From IMG/VR virus record IMGVR_UViG_3300032307_000830, positions 1 through 64,000 of that record: 64,000 nucleotides of DNA, one strand, 5' to 3'. Both the position numbers and the translations under genes were made by a program. Shown in pieces: positions 8,504-17,297 of the stretch; position 1 is the stretch's first letter, and every line of letters starts with the position of its first letter. The notes under the pieces are model-generated. The model did not search any database. It was not told where the DNA came from and was given only the letters and a program-made list of their open reading frames with translations. Source of the stretch: a virus.

Positions 8504-11254
8504 TTAATTTGCGAATATGGCCGCAACATCGTTATCTTTATTTTTATCTTTTTTATCGACAATTGAATAACCAGGTAGGTGTTTTGTATAAACTTTGGTT
8601 GACATCGCACCGTGTAATCCAGCTACTTTAGTCATCCATAAATCAAACGCATCCCATTTACAAGTTTCAAACTTCTCAACAAAAGTAGGTAATTTTTCTC
8701 TATTAATCAAGTAAGATTGTGCTGGTGCGAAGATACTTAGGTTTAATAATAAATCTTCTCTTTGACCCTCATATCTTTCAGCAACATAGTTACCAAAACC
8801 AACCATATCAACATTTTCTTCCTTAGCCAATTGAGACCATCTGATCAAATTATCGTATAGTTCCTGATATGGACTATCAATGATAACGTCACCTTCAAAA
8901 ACAAGTACAAAATCGTATTTATCATTATCTGGTAATGTGATACCATTTTTATGTGCCAAGAAACAACCATAATGGCCTGGAGACAATTTAAAATATCCTG
9001 GTTCTGGCGCAACATCGTGAGGTCTGTTACAAGTATCAGCTGGTGGTAGATCTTTGTAGATTACGTTAACTTGCTCGTAGTACTCAACGTTATCAAAATT
9101 ACTAGCGAAGTCTTTTAATGAAAAAGCTGATCTAAGTTCTTTTTGATTCGTTGTTGGTTCTGTTACCAAGTGAACAATTCTAATCTTAGGTTTACCATCA
9201 TTTTCACCTTTTAATAAATCCACAGTATTAATATCACCATTATATGTGAACATACCGTTATTTGGTAATTTTGTTGTTAAATAATCATTATCAACTTCAA
9301 TTGATTTATACTCAATAAATTGTTTGGTGTCTTTATCGAAAGAAGAGTACTCGATAAGATATTTAGCATCTTCACTCAAATCAAAATTAACAATGCGGTA
9401 CCAAGCACCTTTACCTGTAACGGTTAATTGTTCTTCGTGTAATAAAGAATCGTTTTTGTTAATTTTTATATTAATAATACGGCTATCTATTGAATTTGAG
9501 ACCTGGAAATACGTGACAAATGTATTTGGTATGTTGCTAGGTAATAAAGTAAAATATTCTACCCTAGAATAGTCCCTATGGTGAAAATTTGTTGCGATTT
9601 CTGTCTTAAAAATCTCTTCACCAACTAATTCGATCTCATTTAACTTATCTTTAAACGCGAAATACATTAAATTTTCATAACCATTGCTATGGGAACCCCA
9701 TTTATGTCTTAAATTTTCATAATCATCCGCGTTAAAAACTCGATCTACATTATTCAAGTAAAACTCTGGTTTAATACCCATAAAGAATGTTGTGACAGAA
9801 TGGCCTTCAGCATTATTAGGCATATCACCAAAATACGCTGATTTTTTATTCAACACACTTGAGATGTTATCTAAATACGCGTCATTTTTTAACACGTAAT
9901 CGTAATTAAGGAAATAAACTTTTTCAAAACCCAGTTCATGAGCTAAAGCGGCACCGTTATAGTAGTTTGTATAGCAAGTTGGTCCGTGATAAACATCATT
10001 ACCTTCACCCCTTAAATTAACAAATGCGAAAAAATCGCCTTCACCGTATCTACTTTGGGAGTAAAAGGTGTGTTTTGTTAAAATATTGTTTTTATCGTAA
10101 ATACAATAATCAACTAGATTTTGTAAATCTGGTGAAATAGGTAAATGTGATGTTAAAATAACTTTTCTACCTGTTTTTTTTGCAGCTAAAATACACTCAA
10201 CAGTGGTATCAAAAGAACTTTTTGTTGTTGGGTAAGTTGATATGATCACAGCCTCATTCGATCTGTTAATATCCAATGCTGTATTTACTTCATAACCCGA
10301 TTCAAGTGTATTTTTAATTATTTCACAGTTTTTGTTAAAATCTGTGAAGTCCAAGTAATTAACATTATCGAATTTATCAAAATAGTTTAAATAAACATTT
10401 AAATTGTAAATTAAAATAGGTAAATTCCATGAAATTGCTTCACGAATAACTAATGGCATTGTTTCTTTATCGTTATCCGTTCCTCTAGAAGTAAATAGGA
10501 ATAAATCCATAGCCTGATAGAATCTATCCACATCTTTTCTTTCACCGTGCCAAACAACATTACTTGGTTTATCAATCATGAGCGGTTCCCAGTAATGGGC
10601 GAAGTTACCCGCTTGATTTCCAACTGAATGGAAAACATATTCTGGTAAAGATTTAGCGTATTCGAAAAATTCTTTCTGATTTTTTCTTGGTGTGAATAAA
10701 CCTACGTGTAAAACATGTTTCTTACTAGGATCTAAACCAAGATCTTTCAAAGCATCTTCTCTATTTGGCCTTTGTTTATATTCAATAGGGTACTCAACTA
10801 AAACTTTTGGGATATCGATTGATTCGTATTGTTTGATTTGCCAATTTGACACAAACATGAATTTATCTGGGAAGAATTTTTTTTGTGTTGCATCGTATGA
10901 TGAATCATGTGACGTTTCAACAATTATATAACCCCTATCTTTTTTATAGAGTTCCTTTGCAACATCAAAATCCATAAAATACTCTGGGATTTCTTCTAAA
11001 TGGACAATATCAGGAGAAATATTATTAATAATATTAATTAATTCCATTTTATTTTCCTCTAGAGTAAAGAATTTATCTCTAGCAACCATAGAAGTTATTT
11101 TATCGCGCTGTACGACAAGAACACCACCAGTGTGATTCGACCATTCAACTACGTAGATATCAAAAGTATCCCTAAGTAATTCAATTTTTTTGGTTAAATA
11201 TTGTGGTAAGCCACCTGTGGATAAATGCGGTGCTACATAAAGTAATTTTTTCAT
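8504..11254 (-). CDS. Three-domain glycosyltransferase (GT4, GT-A-like, GT25)
   Basis: The 916-residue protein looks like a fusion. Residues 1-310 are a GT4 unit (LHVGLFTPRKN at 182-192; DNDKETMPLVIREA at 260-273). Residues 330-560 look like a second transferase domain of GT-A type (IISTYPTTKSSFDTTVECI), less certain. Residues 570-680 may be a beta-sandwich linker. Residues 690-900 match GT25 LPS-type transferases: LSPGHYGCFLAHKNGI (757-772), then VFEGDV (785-790), where EGD replaces the usual EDD. It is first in its operon and probably adds two or three sugars in sequence. The unusual acidic motif may change or weaken the GT25 activity. Confidence 0.85.
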   Translation of the reverse strand: MKKLLYVAPHLSTGGLPQYLTKKIELLRDTFDIYVVEWSNHTGGVLVVQRDKITSMVARDKFFTLEENKMELINIINNISPDIVHLEEIPEYFMDFDVAKELYKKDRGYIIVETSHDSSYDATQKKFFPDKFMFVSNWQIKQYESIDIPKVLVEYPIEYKQRPNREDALKDLGLDPSKKHVLHVGLFTPRKNQKEFFEYAKSLPEYVFHSVGNQAGNFAHYWEPLMIDKPSNVVWHGERKDVDRFYQAMDLFLFTSRGTDNDKETMPLVIREAISWNLPILIYNLNVYLNYFDKFDNVNYLDFTDFNKNCEIIKNTLESGYEVNTALDINRSNEAVIISTYPTTKSSFDTTVECILAAKKTGRKVILTSHLPISPDLQNLVDYCIYDKNNILTKHTFYSQSRYGEGDFFAFVNLRGEGNDVYHGPTCYTNYYNGAALAHELGFEKVYFLNYDYVLKNDAYLDNISSVLNKKSAYFGDMPNNAEGHSVTTFFMGIKPEFYLNNVDRVFNADDYENLRHKWGSHSNGYENLMYFAFKDKLNEIELVGEEIFKTEIATNFHHRDYSRVEYFTLLPSNIPNTFVTYFQVSNSIDSRIINIKINKNDSLLHEEQLTVTGKGAWYRIVNFDLSEDAKYLIEYSSFDKDTKQFIEYKSIEVDNDYLTTKLPNNGMFTYNGDINTVDLLKGENDGKPKIRIVHLVTEPTTNQKELRSAFSLKDFASNFDNVEYYEQVNVIYKDLPPADTCNRPHDVAPEPGYFKLSPGHYGCFLAHKNGITLPDNDKYDFVLVFEGDVIIDSPYQELYDNLIRWSQLAKEENVDMVGFGNYVAERYEGQREDLLLNLSIFAPAQSYLINREKLPTFVEKFETCKWDAFDLWMTKVAGLHGAMSTKVYTKHLPGYSIVDKKDKNKDNDVAAIFAN

Positions 11255-11274
11255 AAATCTTTTTCTTAACTATA

Positions 11275-11282
11275 CAAATATA
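11275..11282 (-). promoter_or_regulatory. TATATTTG promoter-like box before the glycan operon
   Basis: The - strand reads TTATTACTATATTTG, 20 nt before the ATG of the three-domain transferase. The same 15-mer precedes the DNA polymerase gene. The box is embedded in a small inverted repeat, ACTATA-TTTG-TATAGT. It fits a Bacteroidota -7 element and would give the glycan block its own promoter behind the capsid terminator. Confidence 0.6.
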
Positions 11283-11307
11283 GTAATAAAGGAAAGAAAT
11301 ATAAACA

Positions 11308-11336
11308 AAAAAGGGTGGAAAAAATCCACCCTTTTC
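11308..11336 (-). terminator. Rho-independent terminator after the major capsid gene
   Basis: On the - strand AAAGGGTGGA pairs with TCCACCCTTT around a T-rich loop and is followed by TTTTTTG. It separates the highly expressed capsid gene from the glycan operon. Confidence 0.9.
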
Positions 11337-11357
11337 AGAATTAATGTAACCCTAAGA

Positions 11358-12938
11358 TTATCTTAAACCAGTGATACCGAAGCTAACGATATTTTTACAC
11401 TTGATTACACCATAGAAACGGTTGTTAACCATTTTCTTAGCGTAACGAGTCATAATACCCTTAACTGGTGCAAAGGTGAATGGGTTGTACATTGTAGGAG
11501 TTAATTGCATTGGCACGTATGGTGCGTAGATGTAACCTGTATCCAACAAAGATGTACCTTTGTGACCCATCAAGATTGTATCAGCTGGGAAGTAAGGATC
11601 ACGGTAAACTTGGTATCTTCCACCCAATGAACCGATTCTCTCGATACCCATGTTATATTTGTCTTGCTCAGGAGCAGCGTTAGATACGTGGAAGTATTCT
11701 AAGTCGTCCAAGATAGCAGAAACTTCAGCAGAAACTACGATCCAGTTAGCACCACCTCTTAAGGTAGCTTTGTGGATTTGTGCAGAAACTTGGTTGATCG
11801 CAGTGATCAAAGTTTGGTTCCATTCTTTTTGAGTATAGAAACCGTTTGTTGCAGATAAACCACCTGTGTTAACTCTTGAACCAGAGTAATCCCAAGTCAT
11901 TCTCCATGCAGCACCTCTACGTAAGTCACGTAAAATTTCACGGTCAATCTCAGCAGCAACTTGCTCAGACAATAAAGCTGTCAATTCAGCTTCTGCATCA
12001 ATGTTATGGAACGCTGATACGTCTTGAGCTAATTCTGGAGACCATTGAGCTCTTAACTTTCTTTCGATAACAGAAACTGTTACAGACTTAAGTTCGAAGC
12101 TAACTTCACCCATTTGATCATTGTACTCTAAAGATTCGTATTCTTTAGCTGTTACTGTTAAACCAGTTAATGGTAATGCCACAGAAGAACTGTTGTTAAC
12201 AACAGCGATGTAAACAACACCTTGTGAATCCATGATTGAGTTACCATATTTTTGAGCTGGTAAATAGAAATCGAAATCAGCGTTAGCTGTAGCTGAAGTG
12301 ATTGCCAAAGTAGACATAACTTCTTCAGCATTTTCCCAGTTGCTAATAGTTGCAGCGAAGTCAACTTTAATGATTTCTGTTGAACCTGTTGGAATTGAAG
12401 TACCAGATTTAGTAGCGTAACCACTTGCTGCTGATGAACTAAACTGGAATAAGCTAGATGTAGTTGTTGAACCTGTTAATACAGCAGCTTCACCTTTAGA
12501 AGTGTCATAAAGACCGTTTTCGCCATAGAAAGCGTCATAAAGGTTAGGGCTAACTGAAGTACCAGCTGGGTCAATACCAGCAGCTCCTGAAGCAAATGCT
12601 GAATTTTCCAATTTAGGTACGAAGTAGAACAATTTACCAATAGGTAAGTTCAACGCTTGTACTGAAACGATTTCGTTAGCTAATAATTTAGAGAATACTC
12701 TTCTCACGATTGGGAATACCACAGTTTCGAAAGAACCTTCGTTACCTAAAGCAACTGATTCATTAAGCATGTAAGATGCTTGGTTTTCGAATAATTGTGC
12801 GATATTCTCTTTTCTGTGACCACCTAAGCCTTCTAAAAGACCTAAGCTATCCCATCTGTTAATTACGTCAGTACGTACAGCTTTCAAGTGATTTAAGCTT
12901 ACGTTACCAACTTTTCCTGATTCTAATAATGCTCCCAT
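11358..12938 (-). CDS. Major capsid protein, T4 gp23-like
   Basis: The 526-residue protein matches gp23 in length and order. The N-terminal propeptide ends in MLNE60|S61, close to the T4 cleavage at 65/66 and fitting the gp21 rule of hydrophobic-x-Glu. It is followed by FPIVRRVFSKLLANEIVSVQ, then the HK97-type core with SPELAQDVSAFHNIDAEAEL and EIDREILRDLRRGA. A Ser/Thr-rich stretch (about residues 150-190) may be a surface-exposed insertion. It lies directly after the gp22-like scaffold gene, as in T4. A strong terminator follows. Confidence 0.96.
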   Translation of the reverse strand: MGALLESGKVGNVSLNHLKAVRTDVINRWDSLGLLEGLGGHRKENIAQLFENQASYMLNESVALGNEGSFETVVFPIVRRVFSKLLANEIVSVQALNLPIGKLFYFVPKLENSAFASGAAGIDPAGTSVSPNLYDAFYGENGLYDTSKGEAAVLTGSTTTSSLFQFSSSAASGYATKSGTSIPTGSTEIIKVDFAATISNWENAEEVMSTLAITSATANADFDFYLPAQKYGNSIMDSQGVVYIAVVNNSSSVALPLTGLTVTAKEYESLEYNDQMGEVSFELKSVTVSVIERKLRAQWSPELAQDVSAFHNIDAEAELTALLSEQVAAEIDREILRDLRRGAAWRMTWDYSGSRVNTGGLSATNGFYTQKEWNQTLITAINQVSAQIHKATLRGGANWIVVSAEVSAILDDLEYFHVSNAAPEQDKYNMGIERIGSLGGRYQVYRDPYFPADTILMGHKGTSLLDTGYIYAPYVPMQLTPTMYNPFTFAPVKGIMTRYAKKMVNNRFYGVIKCKNIVSFGITGLR

Positions 12939-12984
12939 TTTAGTAATTTTTTTTTAAGTTTGTTTTATTAATTATTATTTAATT

Positions 12985-14223
12985 TTAGATTTTACCGATG
13001 ATCTCACGAATTCTATCCAATTGTGGGTTCGTATAAGCAGTTGATTCATTTAATTTTGATGAACCGCTAGCTTTTGGAGTTTCCATAATTTTTTCTTCAA
13101 CCATCTGTTTAGTTGCAGTTTTGTTCGAACTAAATTGTGACTGCATTGAATTAAAGATTTCTCTAGATTCGTTTAAGTTTTTAGCTCCATCGAATCTTTT
13201 AAGGATTTCTAATTTTTCATCCTTAGTTGTAGAGTTTTCAGTAATCAATTTAATCGCGTATGTTAAATTAGACGAAAACAAGGCAACCTCTTGTAACTGA
13301 GACTTAAGATTTTTAATAGCAGATTTATAATCAGCTTCAGAACCTTTAAATTCTTCGGCTAAAGTTTTAAAACCTTCTAACTCTTTAGTCTTTTTATTAT
13401 TTTCAGCCACTATTTCTTGGTATTTTTTTCTCATGACAACCAAGCTTTCATGTAACTCTTTTTCTTTTGAATTTTCGTTGGTCTCTGTAGCTTCTTCAGC
13501 AACAGTTTCTTCAACTTTTTCAGCCTCGTTAGTTTTTTCTTCCTTTTCAGTGGACATCTCTGCTAATGCAGCTGCGTCTTCTTCACTGATTTCGATTTCA
13601 AAAACAGGCTCTTCTTCTTTGATCATTTCATCGGCAGTCTCTTCGAGTTTCTCAACAGCATCTTTAGTAGCCATAGGGTGTTCATCACCGTATTCATCTA
13701 CTTTACCTTCTTCTTCGAGTTTCTCAACAGCATCTTTAGTTGCCATAGGGTGTTCATCACCGTATTCAGCTAAATCCTCTGCTGGTAACGTCTCTTCAGA
13801 ACCTTCTTTAGATTCTTCATCAGAAGCTGGGTTAATGTTGATCTGTAAACCACCCTCAGGTGTTTGCACGATTTCGATTTCGTCAGCGGGTTCCATGAGT
13901 TCGAAATGTTTAATAACTTCCTCATCCGATTTGTCGGTTAAGTCGATAACTTCCTCACCTTCTTCACCAGAAAGATCGGTTGCGTCACCACCCATACCGC
14001 CATCGTTATTATCCGCTTGATCTAAATCACCAGGTAGTTCAGCACCTGGCATGTCATTTGTAGACTCTTCGTCATCAATACCTTCTTGAAGGTTATTTTT
14101 GACAATTTCTTCTAGTTCCTCTTTAAGGGTACTCTTTAACGCATGGTTAGCATTTTTAGAGACAGCCTCTCTTAGTTCTTGAATTTCAGCGAGAGTCTCT
14201 GCTAAAATATTTGTTTTGCTCAT
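12985..14223 (-). CDS. Prohead core scaffold, gp22 position
   Basis: The 412-residue, very acidic, helix-rich protein is encoded between the prohead protease and the capsid gene, exactly where T4 places its scaffold gp22. Similarity to gp22 itself is not evident, so the call rests on position and composition. It contains two near-identical 24-residue repeats (EYGDEHPMATKD-type) in the acidic half and a coiled-coil second half. Several hydrophobic-x-Glu|Ser sites (LNE|SREIF, KLNE|STAY, LHE|SLV) fit gp21 protease cleavage, as expected for a core protein that is degraded during maturation. Confidence 0.78.
   Translation of the reverse strand: MSKTNILAETLAEIQELREAVSKNANHALKSTLKEELEEIVKNNLQEGIDDEESTNDMPGAELPGDLDQADNNDGGMGGDATDLSGEEGEEVIDLTDKSDEEVIKHFELMEPADEIEIVQTPEGGLQININPASDEESKEGSEETLPAEDLAEYGDEHPMATKDAVEKLEEEGKVDEYGDEHPMATKDAVEKLEETADEMIKEEEPVFEIEISEEDAAALAEMSTEKEEKTNEAEKVEETVAEEATETNENSKEKELHESLVVMRKKYQEIVAENNKKTKELEGFKTLAEEFKGSEADYKSAIKNLKSQLQEVALFSSNLTYAIKLITENSTTKDEKLEILKRFDGAKNLNESREIFNSMQSQFSSNKTATKQMVEEKIMETPKASGSSKLNESTAYTNPQLDRIREIIGKI
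13641..13768 (-). repeat. Two-copy 56-bp tandem repeat, period 72 bp, inside the scaffold gene
   Basis: Copies at 13641-13696 and 13713-13768 differ at a single base. The 72-bp period keeps the frame and duplicates about 24 residues. The near identity points to a recent duplication or ongoing homogenisation. Confidence 0.92.
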
Positions 14224-14267
14224 GTTTTAATTTATTAAAAAATTATTATGATAGATTATCTTAGTAA

Positions 14268-14277
14268 TAAATACTAT
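14268..14277 (-). promoter_or_regulatory. TATTTAT-core late-promoter candidate before the scaffold gene
   Basis: The - strand reads TAGTATTTAT, 44 nt before the scaffold ATG and just after the terminator of the DUF4494 gene. It sits inside a GATAG...CTATC inverted repeat. Confidence 0.45.
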
Positions 14278-14339
14278 CAAAAAAGCAAAAAGACTAAAAA
14301 ATTATAAAAAACCCCATAATTAAAGGTTATAACAAAAAA

Positions 14340-14364
14340 AAAGTCACCCATAAAGAGTGACTTT
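14340..14364 (-). terminator. Rho-independent terminator after the DUF4494 gene
   Basis: AAAGTCAC pairs with GTGACTTT, and on the - strand the stem is followed by a run of T (14331-14339). It separates the DUF4494 transcript from the scaffold-capsid unit. Confidence 0.88.
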
Positions 14365-14386
14365 CATATAATATTTTGTTATTTTT

Positions 14387-14626
14387 TTATTCGGCGTTGA
14401 TGTCAACTCCTTCAGGAACAATAACTCTAACGAATCTTGATTCATCGATTTTTAAGATTCTGTATTCACCCATAATACCCTCTAAATCCTTGATTACAGA
14501 GGCTTCCGCGTCTGTTACGGAAATCGCTTTAGTTAAATAGTTCTCTTTAACTTTCTTAATTTTACCCGTTTGCTCGTCTTCAACAAGAAACTGAATTGTA
14601 ACTGTGTACCAATAATATGTTTTCAT
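14387..14626 (-). CDS. DUF4494-like small protein
   Basis: The 79-residue protein has the recognisable pattern of DUF4494, a family best known from Bacteroidota and their phages: a Trp-Tyr start, KVKENYLTKAISVTDAEA in the middle and a closing MGEYRILKI. The function of the family is unknown. It lies between the prohead protease and scaffold genes, so it is made with head proteins, but it need not be one. It is indirect evidence for a Bacteroidota host. Confidence 0.75.
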   Translation of the reverse strand: MKTYYWYTVTIQFLVEDEQTGKIKKVKENYLTKAISVTDAEASVIKDLEGIMGEYRILKIDESRFVRVIVPEGVDINAE

Positions 14627-14680
14627 AAAAAAATTTTTTTAATTGCTACAATTCTAGGTATAATTAGGGTAAAAGTCAAA

Positions 14681-15427
14681 TTAAAACTTCAAAAATTTGT
14701 TTAACTTAGCAACTAAATCTTCTTTTGAATCGGTTCCGATGTATTTTTCACCAGTTGCACGGTTAACACCTTTAGTCTCTTCTATCTCTTTTGGTTGGTT
14801 TAAAACTTCATCATATTTGTTGAAGTCATTCGCATCTTTATAAAGATATGAGCCTGGTGTCGATGGTGATGATACGATATCCCAACAAATTAATTCAAAA
14901 TCGTCTTGTACAACATTCTTACCATTAATCTTTTTAAGGCTACCAACTCCTCTAGATGAGATACCTAAAGTCATACCATAACCTAAGTAATGTGCAACTA
15001 AATCACCATTACAAGATATAACACCACTTCTTCTAAAACCTTCTGAAACTAATATCTCCAATTTACCAATAAGGACATTATCTTTCCAGAACATATCAAC
15101 TATTCTATGTGGTGACCCACCTTTAAGTGATATAACCGATTCTTGTGGGTGATCCAATTCATGGAAGCTAGAGTTTCTAGCGATAACCTCTCTATATCTT
15201 TCAACTTCTCTTTTTAAGATATCTTCTGGATAAACTCTACCATTTCTGTTCTCAACGCCATATTTTTGTAATGTAGCGTAATAATATATTGGACCTGATA
15301 AATCTATGGCTCCGCTAAAATCTTCGTTTATAATCTGACTCTGTAAACCTTCAGATACGGACCCAGCATCGCCTTCAACTAAAATACCAAAACCCTCTTC
15401 GTTTTCTTTTAAAATTTTTATCCCCAT
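14681..15427 (-). CDS. Prohead core protease, T4 gp21-like
   Basis: The 248-residue protein has the phage prohead serine protease signature: YGVENRNGRVYP, the His-containing HELDHP (89-94) and the Ser-containing GMTLGISSRG (151-160), then FELICWDIVSSPSTPGSY. In T4 this enzyme cleaves scaffold, capsid and internal proteins after hydrophobic-x-Glu. Its position between portal and capsid genes agrees. A TATATTTAT-type motif lies 19 nt upstream of the start. Confidence 0.95.
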   Translation of the reverse strand: MGIKILKENEEGFGILVEGDAGSVSEGLQSQIINEDFSGAIDLSGPIYYYATLQKYGVENRNGRVYPEDILKREVERYREVIARNSSFHELDHPQESVISLKGGSPHRIVDMFWKDNVLIGKLEILVSEGFRRSGVISCNGDLVAHYLGYGMTLGISSRGVGSLKKINGKNVVQDDFELICWDIVSSPSTPGSYLYKDANDFNKYDEVLNQPKEIEETKGVNRATGEKYIGTDSKEDLVAKLNKFLKF

Positions 15428-15446
15428 TGCTATATGAATATATCTA

Positions 15447-15456
15447 ATAAATATAG
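15447..15456 (-). promoter_or_regulatory. TATTTAT-core late-promoter candidate before the protease gene
   Basis: The - strand reads CTATATTTAT, 19 nt before the gp21 ATG, in the short gap after the AAA ATPase gene. Confidence 0.42.
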
Positions 15457-15478
15457 CGAAAACATGTTAAATACCATT

Positions 15479-16408
15479 TTAGTCCTCAGAAAGATCAAAT
15501 CCGATTCTATCATCAGCTATTTTGGATTTTTTGAGTCTTTTAATTGTGTCGGTATAATCGTTTTTAAGGATGTATAAAGAAATGAAAGTTTCTTTAAGGT
15601 GAGCCATTGTATATTTATCTGTATCTTTTACTAATTTATCGATATCGTATAATTTCTTATCCTCATCTGTTAGTATCGATTCAAAGTATAATTTTCTATC
15701 CTCAGCATTAGGTTTTTCGATTTTGTATTTCTTGTCGAATCTTGATGGTCTATCTTTAATTCTATCAGGTATTCTATCCAGATTGTTGGTTGTTGCGACA
15801 TAAACCACATTATCGATCGAATTTAGGCCATCCAAGAAATTTAAAAACACCTCTTCACCAAACTTATCGATAACTAAATCTAAGTCTTCGATAATACATA
15901 ACAAAGGTCTTTCTTTTTCGACCTTTCTAACCAATTTAGCCAACTCGACCCAGTTGAACGGATTATCAAAGTATATTGAGATGCCGTCATATTTTTTAAG
16001 TTCGTCAACTAGTAAATGTATTAGTGATGTTTTACCACAACCAGGGTCCCCATATAATATTATACCGCGTTTAGGTGTTAGATTATATGTCCTAAACCTT
16101 TCAATGTTATCCCAGAATATTTTTAAATCTGTTATGATCTGATTATGTGGTAAAGAAGGTAAATGAAAAAACTCATCACTTTTATAATTCAACTTAGAGA
16201 TACCGAAACCGTTACCTTCATTATATATCATGGTATAAAGGCCAGACTCTACAGTAGCAACCGTCTTGAAATTAAAATAGAAATCAGTGTTGTTTATTGT
16301 GTACCAAGATTCAATTGATGGTAGTATTCTCTGTAAATGATCGTTCATGATCTCAATACCCTCTTCTAGAGGTATTTCTTCATATTCAAAGTCTTCGTGT
16401 TCTGGCAT
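15479..16408 (-). CDS. AAA+ ATPase, BCS1-like
   Basis: Residues 110-280 form one AAA+ module: Walker A GDPGCGKT (120-127), Walker B LLCIIEDLD (169-177), a sensor-1 ATTNN and an arginine-finger region RIKDRPSRFDKKY. The layout is closest to BCS1/proteasome-type unfoldases. The N-terminal 100 residues are a private domain. It overlaps the upstream gene by 23 bp. Its place inside the head operon suggests a role in prohead assembly or protein remodelling, but no T4 counterpart is known to me. Confidence 0.9.
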   Translation of the reverse strand: MPEHEDFEYEEIPLEEGIEIMNDHLQRILPSIESWYTINNTDFYFNFKTVATVESGLYTMIYNEGNGFGISKLNYKSDEFFHLPSLPHNQIITDLKIFWDNIERFRTYNLTPKRGIILYGDPGCGKTSLIHLLVDELKKYDGISIYFDNPFNWVELAKLVRKVEKERPLLCIIEDLDLVIDKFGEEVFLNFLDGLNSIDNVVYVATTNNLDRIPDRIKDRPSRFDKKYKIEKPNAEDRKLYFESILTDEDKKLYDIDKLVKDTDKYTMAHLKETFISLYILKNDYTDTIKRLKKSKIADDRIGFDLSED

Positions 16409-16832
16409 TTGATTTTTTTGAAAAGTAACTTAATTTATTTTGTTCTAAGGATTCAATTATAAGATTAGACAACTCACGCATTTTTTTAAACATTAAAGGT
16501 GAATTAAATTTAATTTTTTCTTCTGGATAAACGGTTAGCTCAATAAACATGAAGCTTTTTTTATCATCTGACATGCCAGAGGCCCTTAGATCTAAGTCAA
16601 CGATAAAATTTTGTTTGAAATACACCTTATCAATTTTATCTTTTACGTTAACTATTATTTGTTTACGCATTAATCTTATATAAGATTCGTAGTTCTCTAT
16701 ATCCTTTGGTTGAACCCACGATTCCACGTTTATATAAACAGCGTTTAATTTTACAGCATCTATGGTGCCGTATTTAACTCGAAATCTCTCGTCTGTGAAG
16801 AGTTTCTTTTCTTTCCCGAATTTGCATTGCAT
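16386..16832 (-). CDS. Unknown protein coupled to the AAA ATPase
   Basis: The 148 residues are mixed alpha/beta with no recognised motif and a basic C-terminus (NARTRRL). The 23-bp overlap with the ATPase start suggests translational coupling and perhaps a physical partnership, such as an adaptor. It is first in its transcript, divergent from the small membrane protein gene. Confidence 0.8.
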   Translation of the reverse strand: MQCKFGKEKKLFTDERFRVKYGTIDAVKLNAVYINVESWVQPKDIENYESYIRLMRKQIIVNVKDKIDKVYFKQNFIVDLDLRASGMSDDKKSFMFIELTVYPEEKIKFNSPLMFKKMRELSNLIIESLEQNKLSYFSKKSNARTRRL

Positions 16833-16910
16833 TTGCTTTAATCATATTTTAAAATATATTTATTGTTAGGTGATAATAATAGTAAAAAAAAGTTACTAAA
16901 GCAAATTTTC

Positions 16911-16920
16911 AGATATTTAT
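16911..16920 (+). promoter_or_regulatory. AGATATTTAT late-promoter candidate
   Basis: An exact AGATATTTAT, 33 nt before the + strand membrane-protein gene. The same 10-mer precedes the sheath and tube genes at 39 and 36 nt. Confidence 0.55.
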
Positions 16921-16953
16921 ATAAAAATAAAAACAAATCAAATAGTATTAATC

Positions 16954-17199
16954 ATGAAAAAATTTATTAACGACTTATTGTCAGGTCAAAGTGAGACATC
17001 TAGTAAAAGATTCGCAGCTTTATTTACGCTATTGAACGTTATTATCCTAGCTTATGTTGCTACATTTAGAAACCCAGAAGGTACACCAGAGTATATGTAC
17101 GATGCATTGTGCCTTATAGCTGGTGGTGGCTTAGGTTTAACGGTTATTGAAAAGATTTTCAGTAAAAAAGGTGGTTCTGATAACACACCTAAAGAATAA
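16954..17199 (+). CDS. Small two-helix membrane protein, holin candidate
   Basis: The 81-residue protein has two hydrophobic segments (about residues 22-40 and 50-66) separated by a short polar turn, and a charged C-terminus with KKGGSD. Size and topology fit class II holins, and similar small membrane proteins occur in many Bacteroidota phages. It stands alone on the + strand inside a - strand head cluster, with its own late-type motif and a terminator, which fits a separately timed lysis gene. The lytic role is inferred. Confidence 0.75.
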   Translation: MKKFINDLLSGQSETSSKRFAALFTLLNVIILAYVATFRNPEGTPEYMYDALCLIAGGGLGLTVIEKIFSKKGGSDNTPKE

Positions 17200-17250
17200 A
17201 ATATTCCGCTATAAGCGGTGTTTTAGGACCGTTCCAGTTATGGGACAAAA

Positions 17251-17277
17251 AAAGCCAGGATTCGCTACCCTGGCTTT
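17251..17277. terminator. Bidirectional rho-independent terminator
   Basis: AAAGCCAGG (17251-17259) pairs with CCTGGCTTT (17269-17277). A T-rich tail follows on + and an A-run precedes it, which gives U-rich RNA on -. It serves the convergent membrane-protein and unknown head-cluster genes. Confidence 0.92.
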
Positions 17278-17297
17278 ACTTTTTTATGTAGATTTTT

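Noticed and set aside
13433-14020. 195-codon Ser-rich frame on the + strand inside the scaffold gene
   Set aside because: It is antisense to an acidic Glu-rich coding region (GAA/TCT codons read backwards become Ser/Phe). No promoter or other support.
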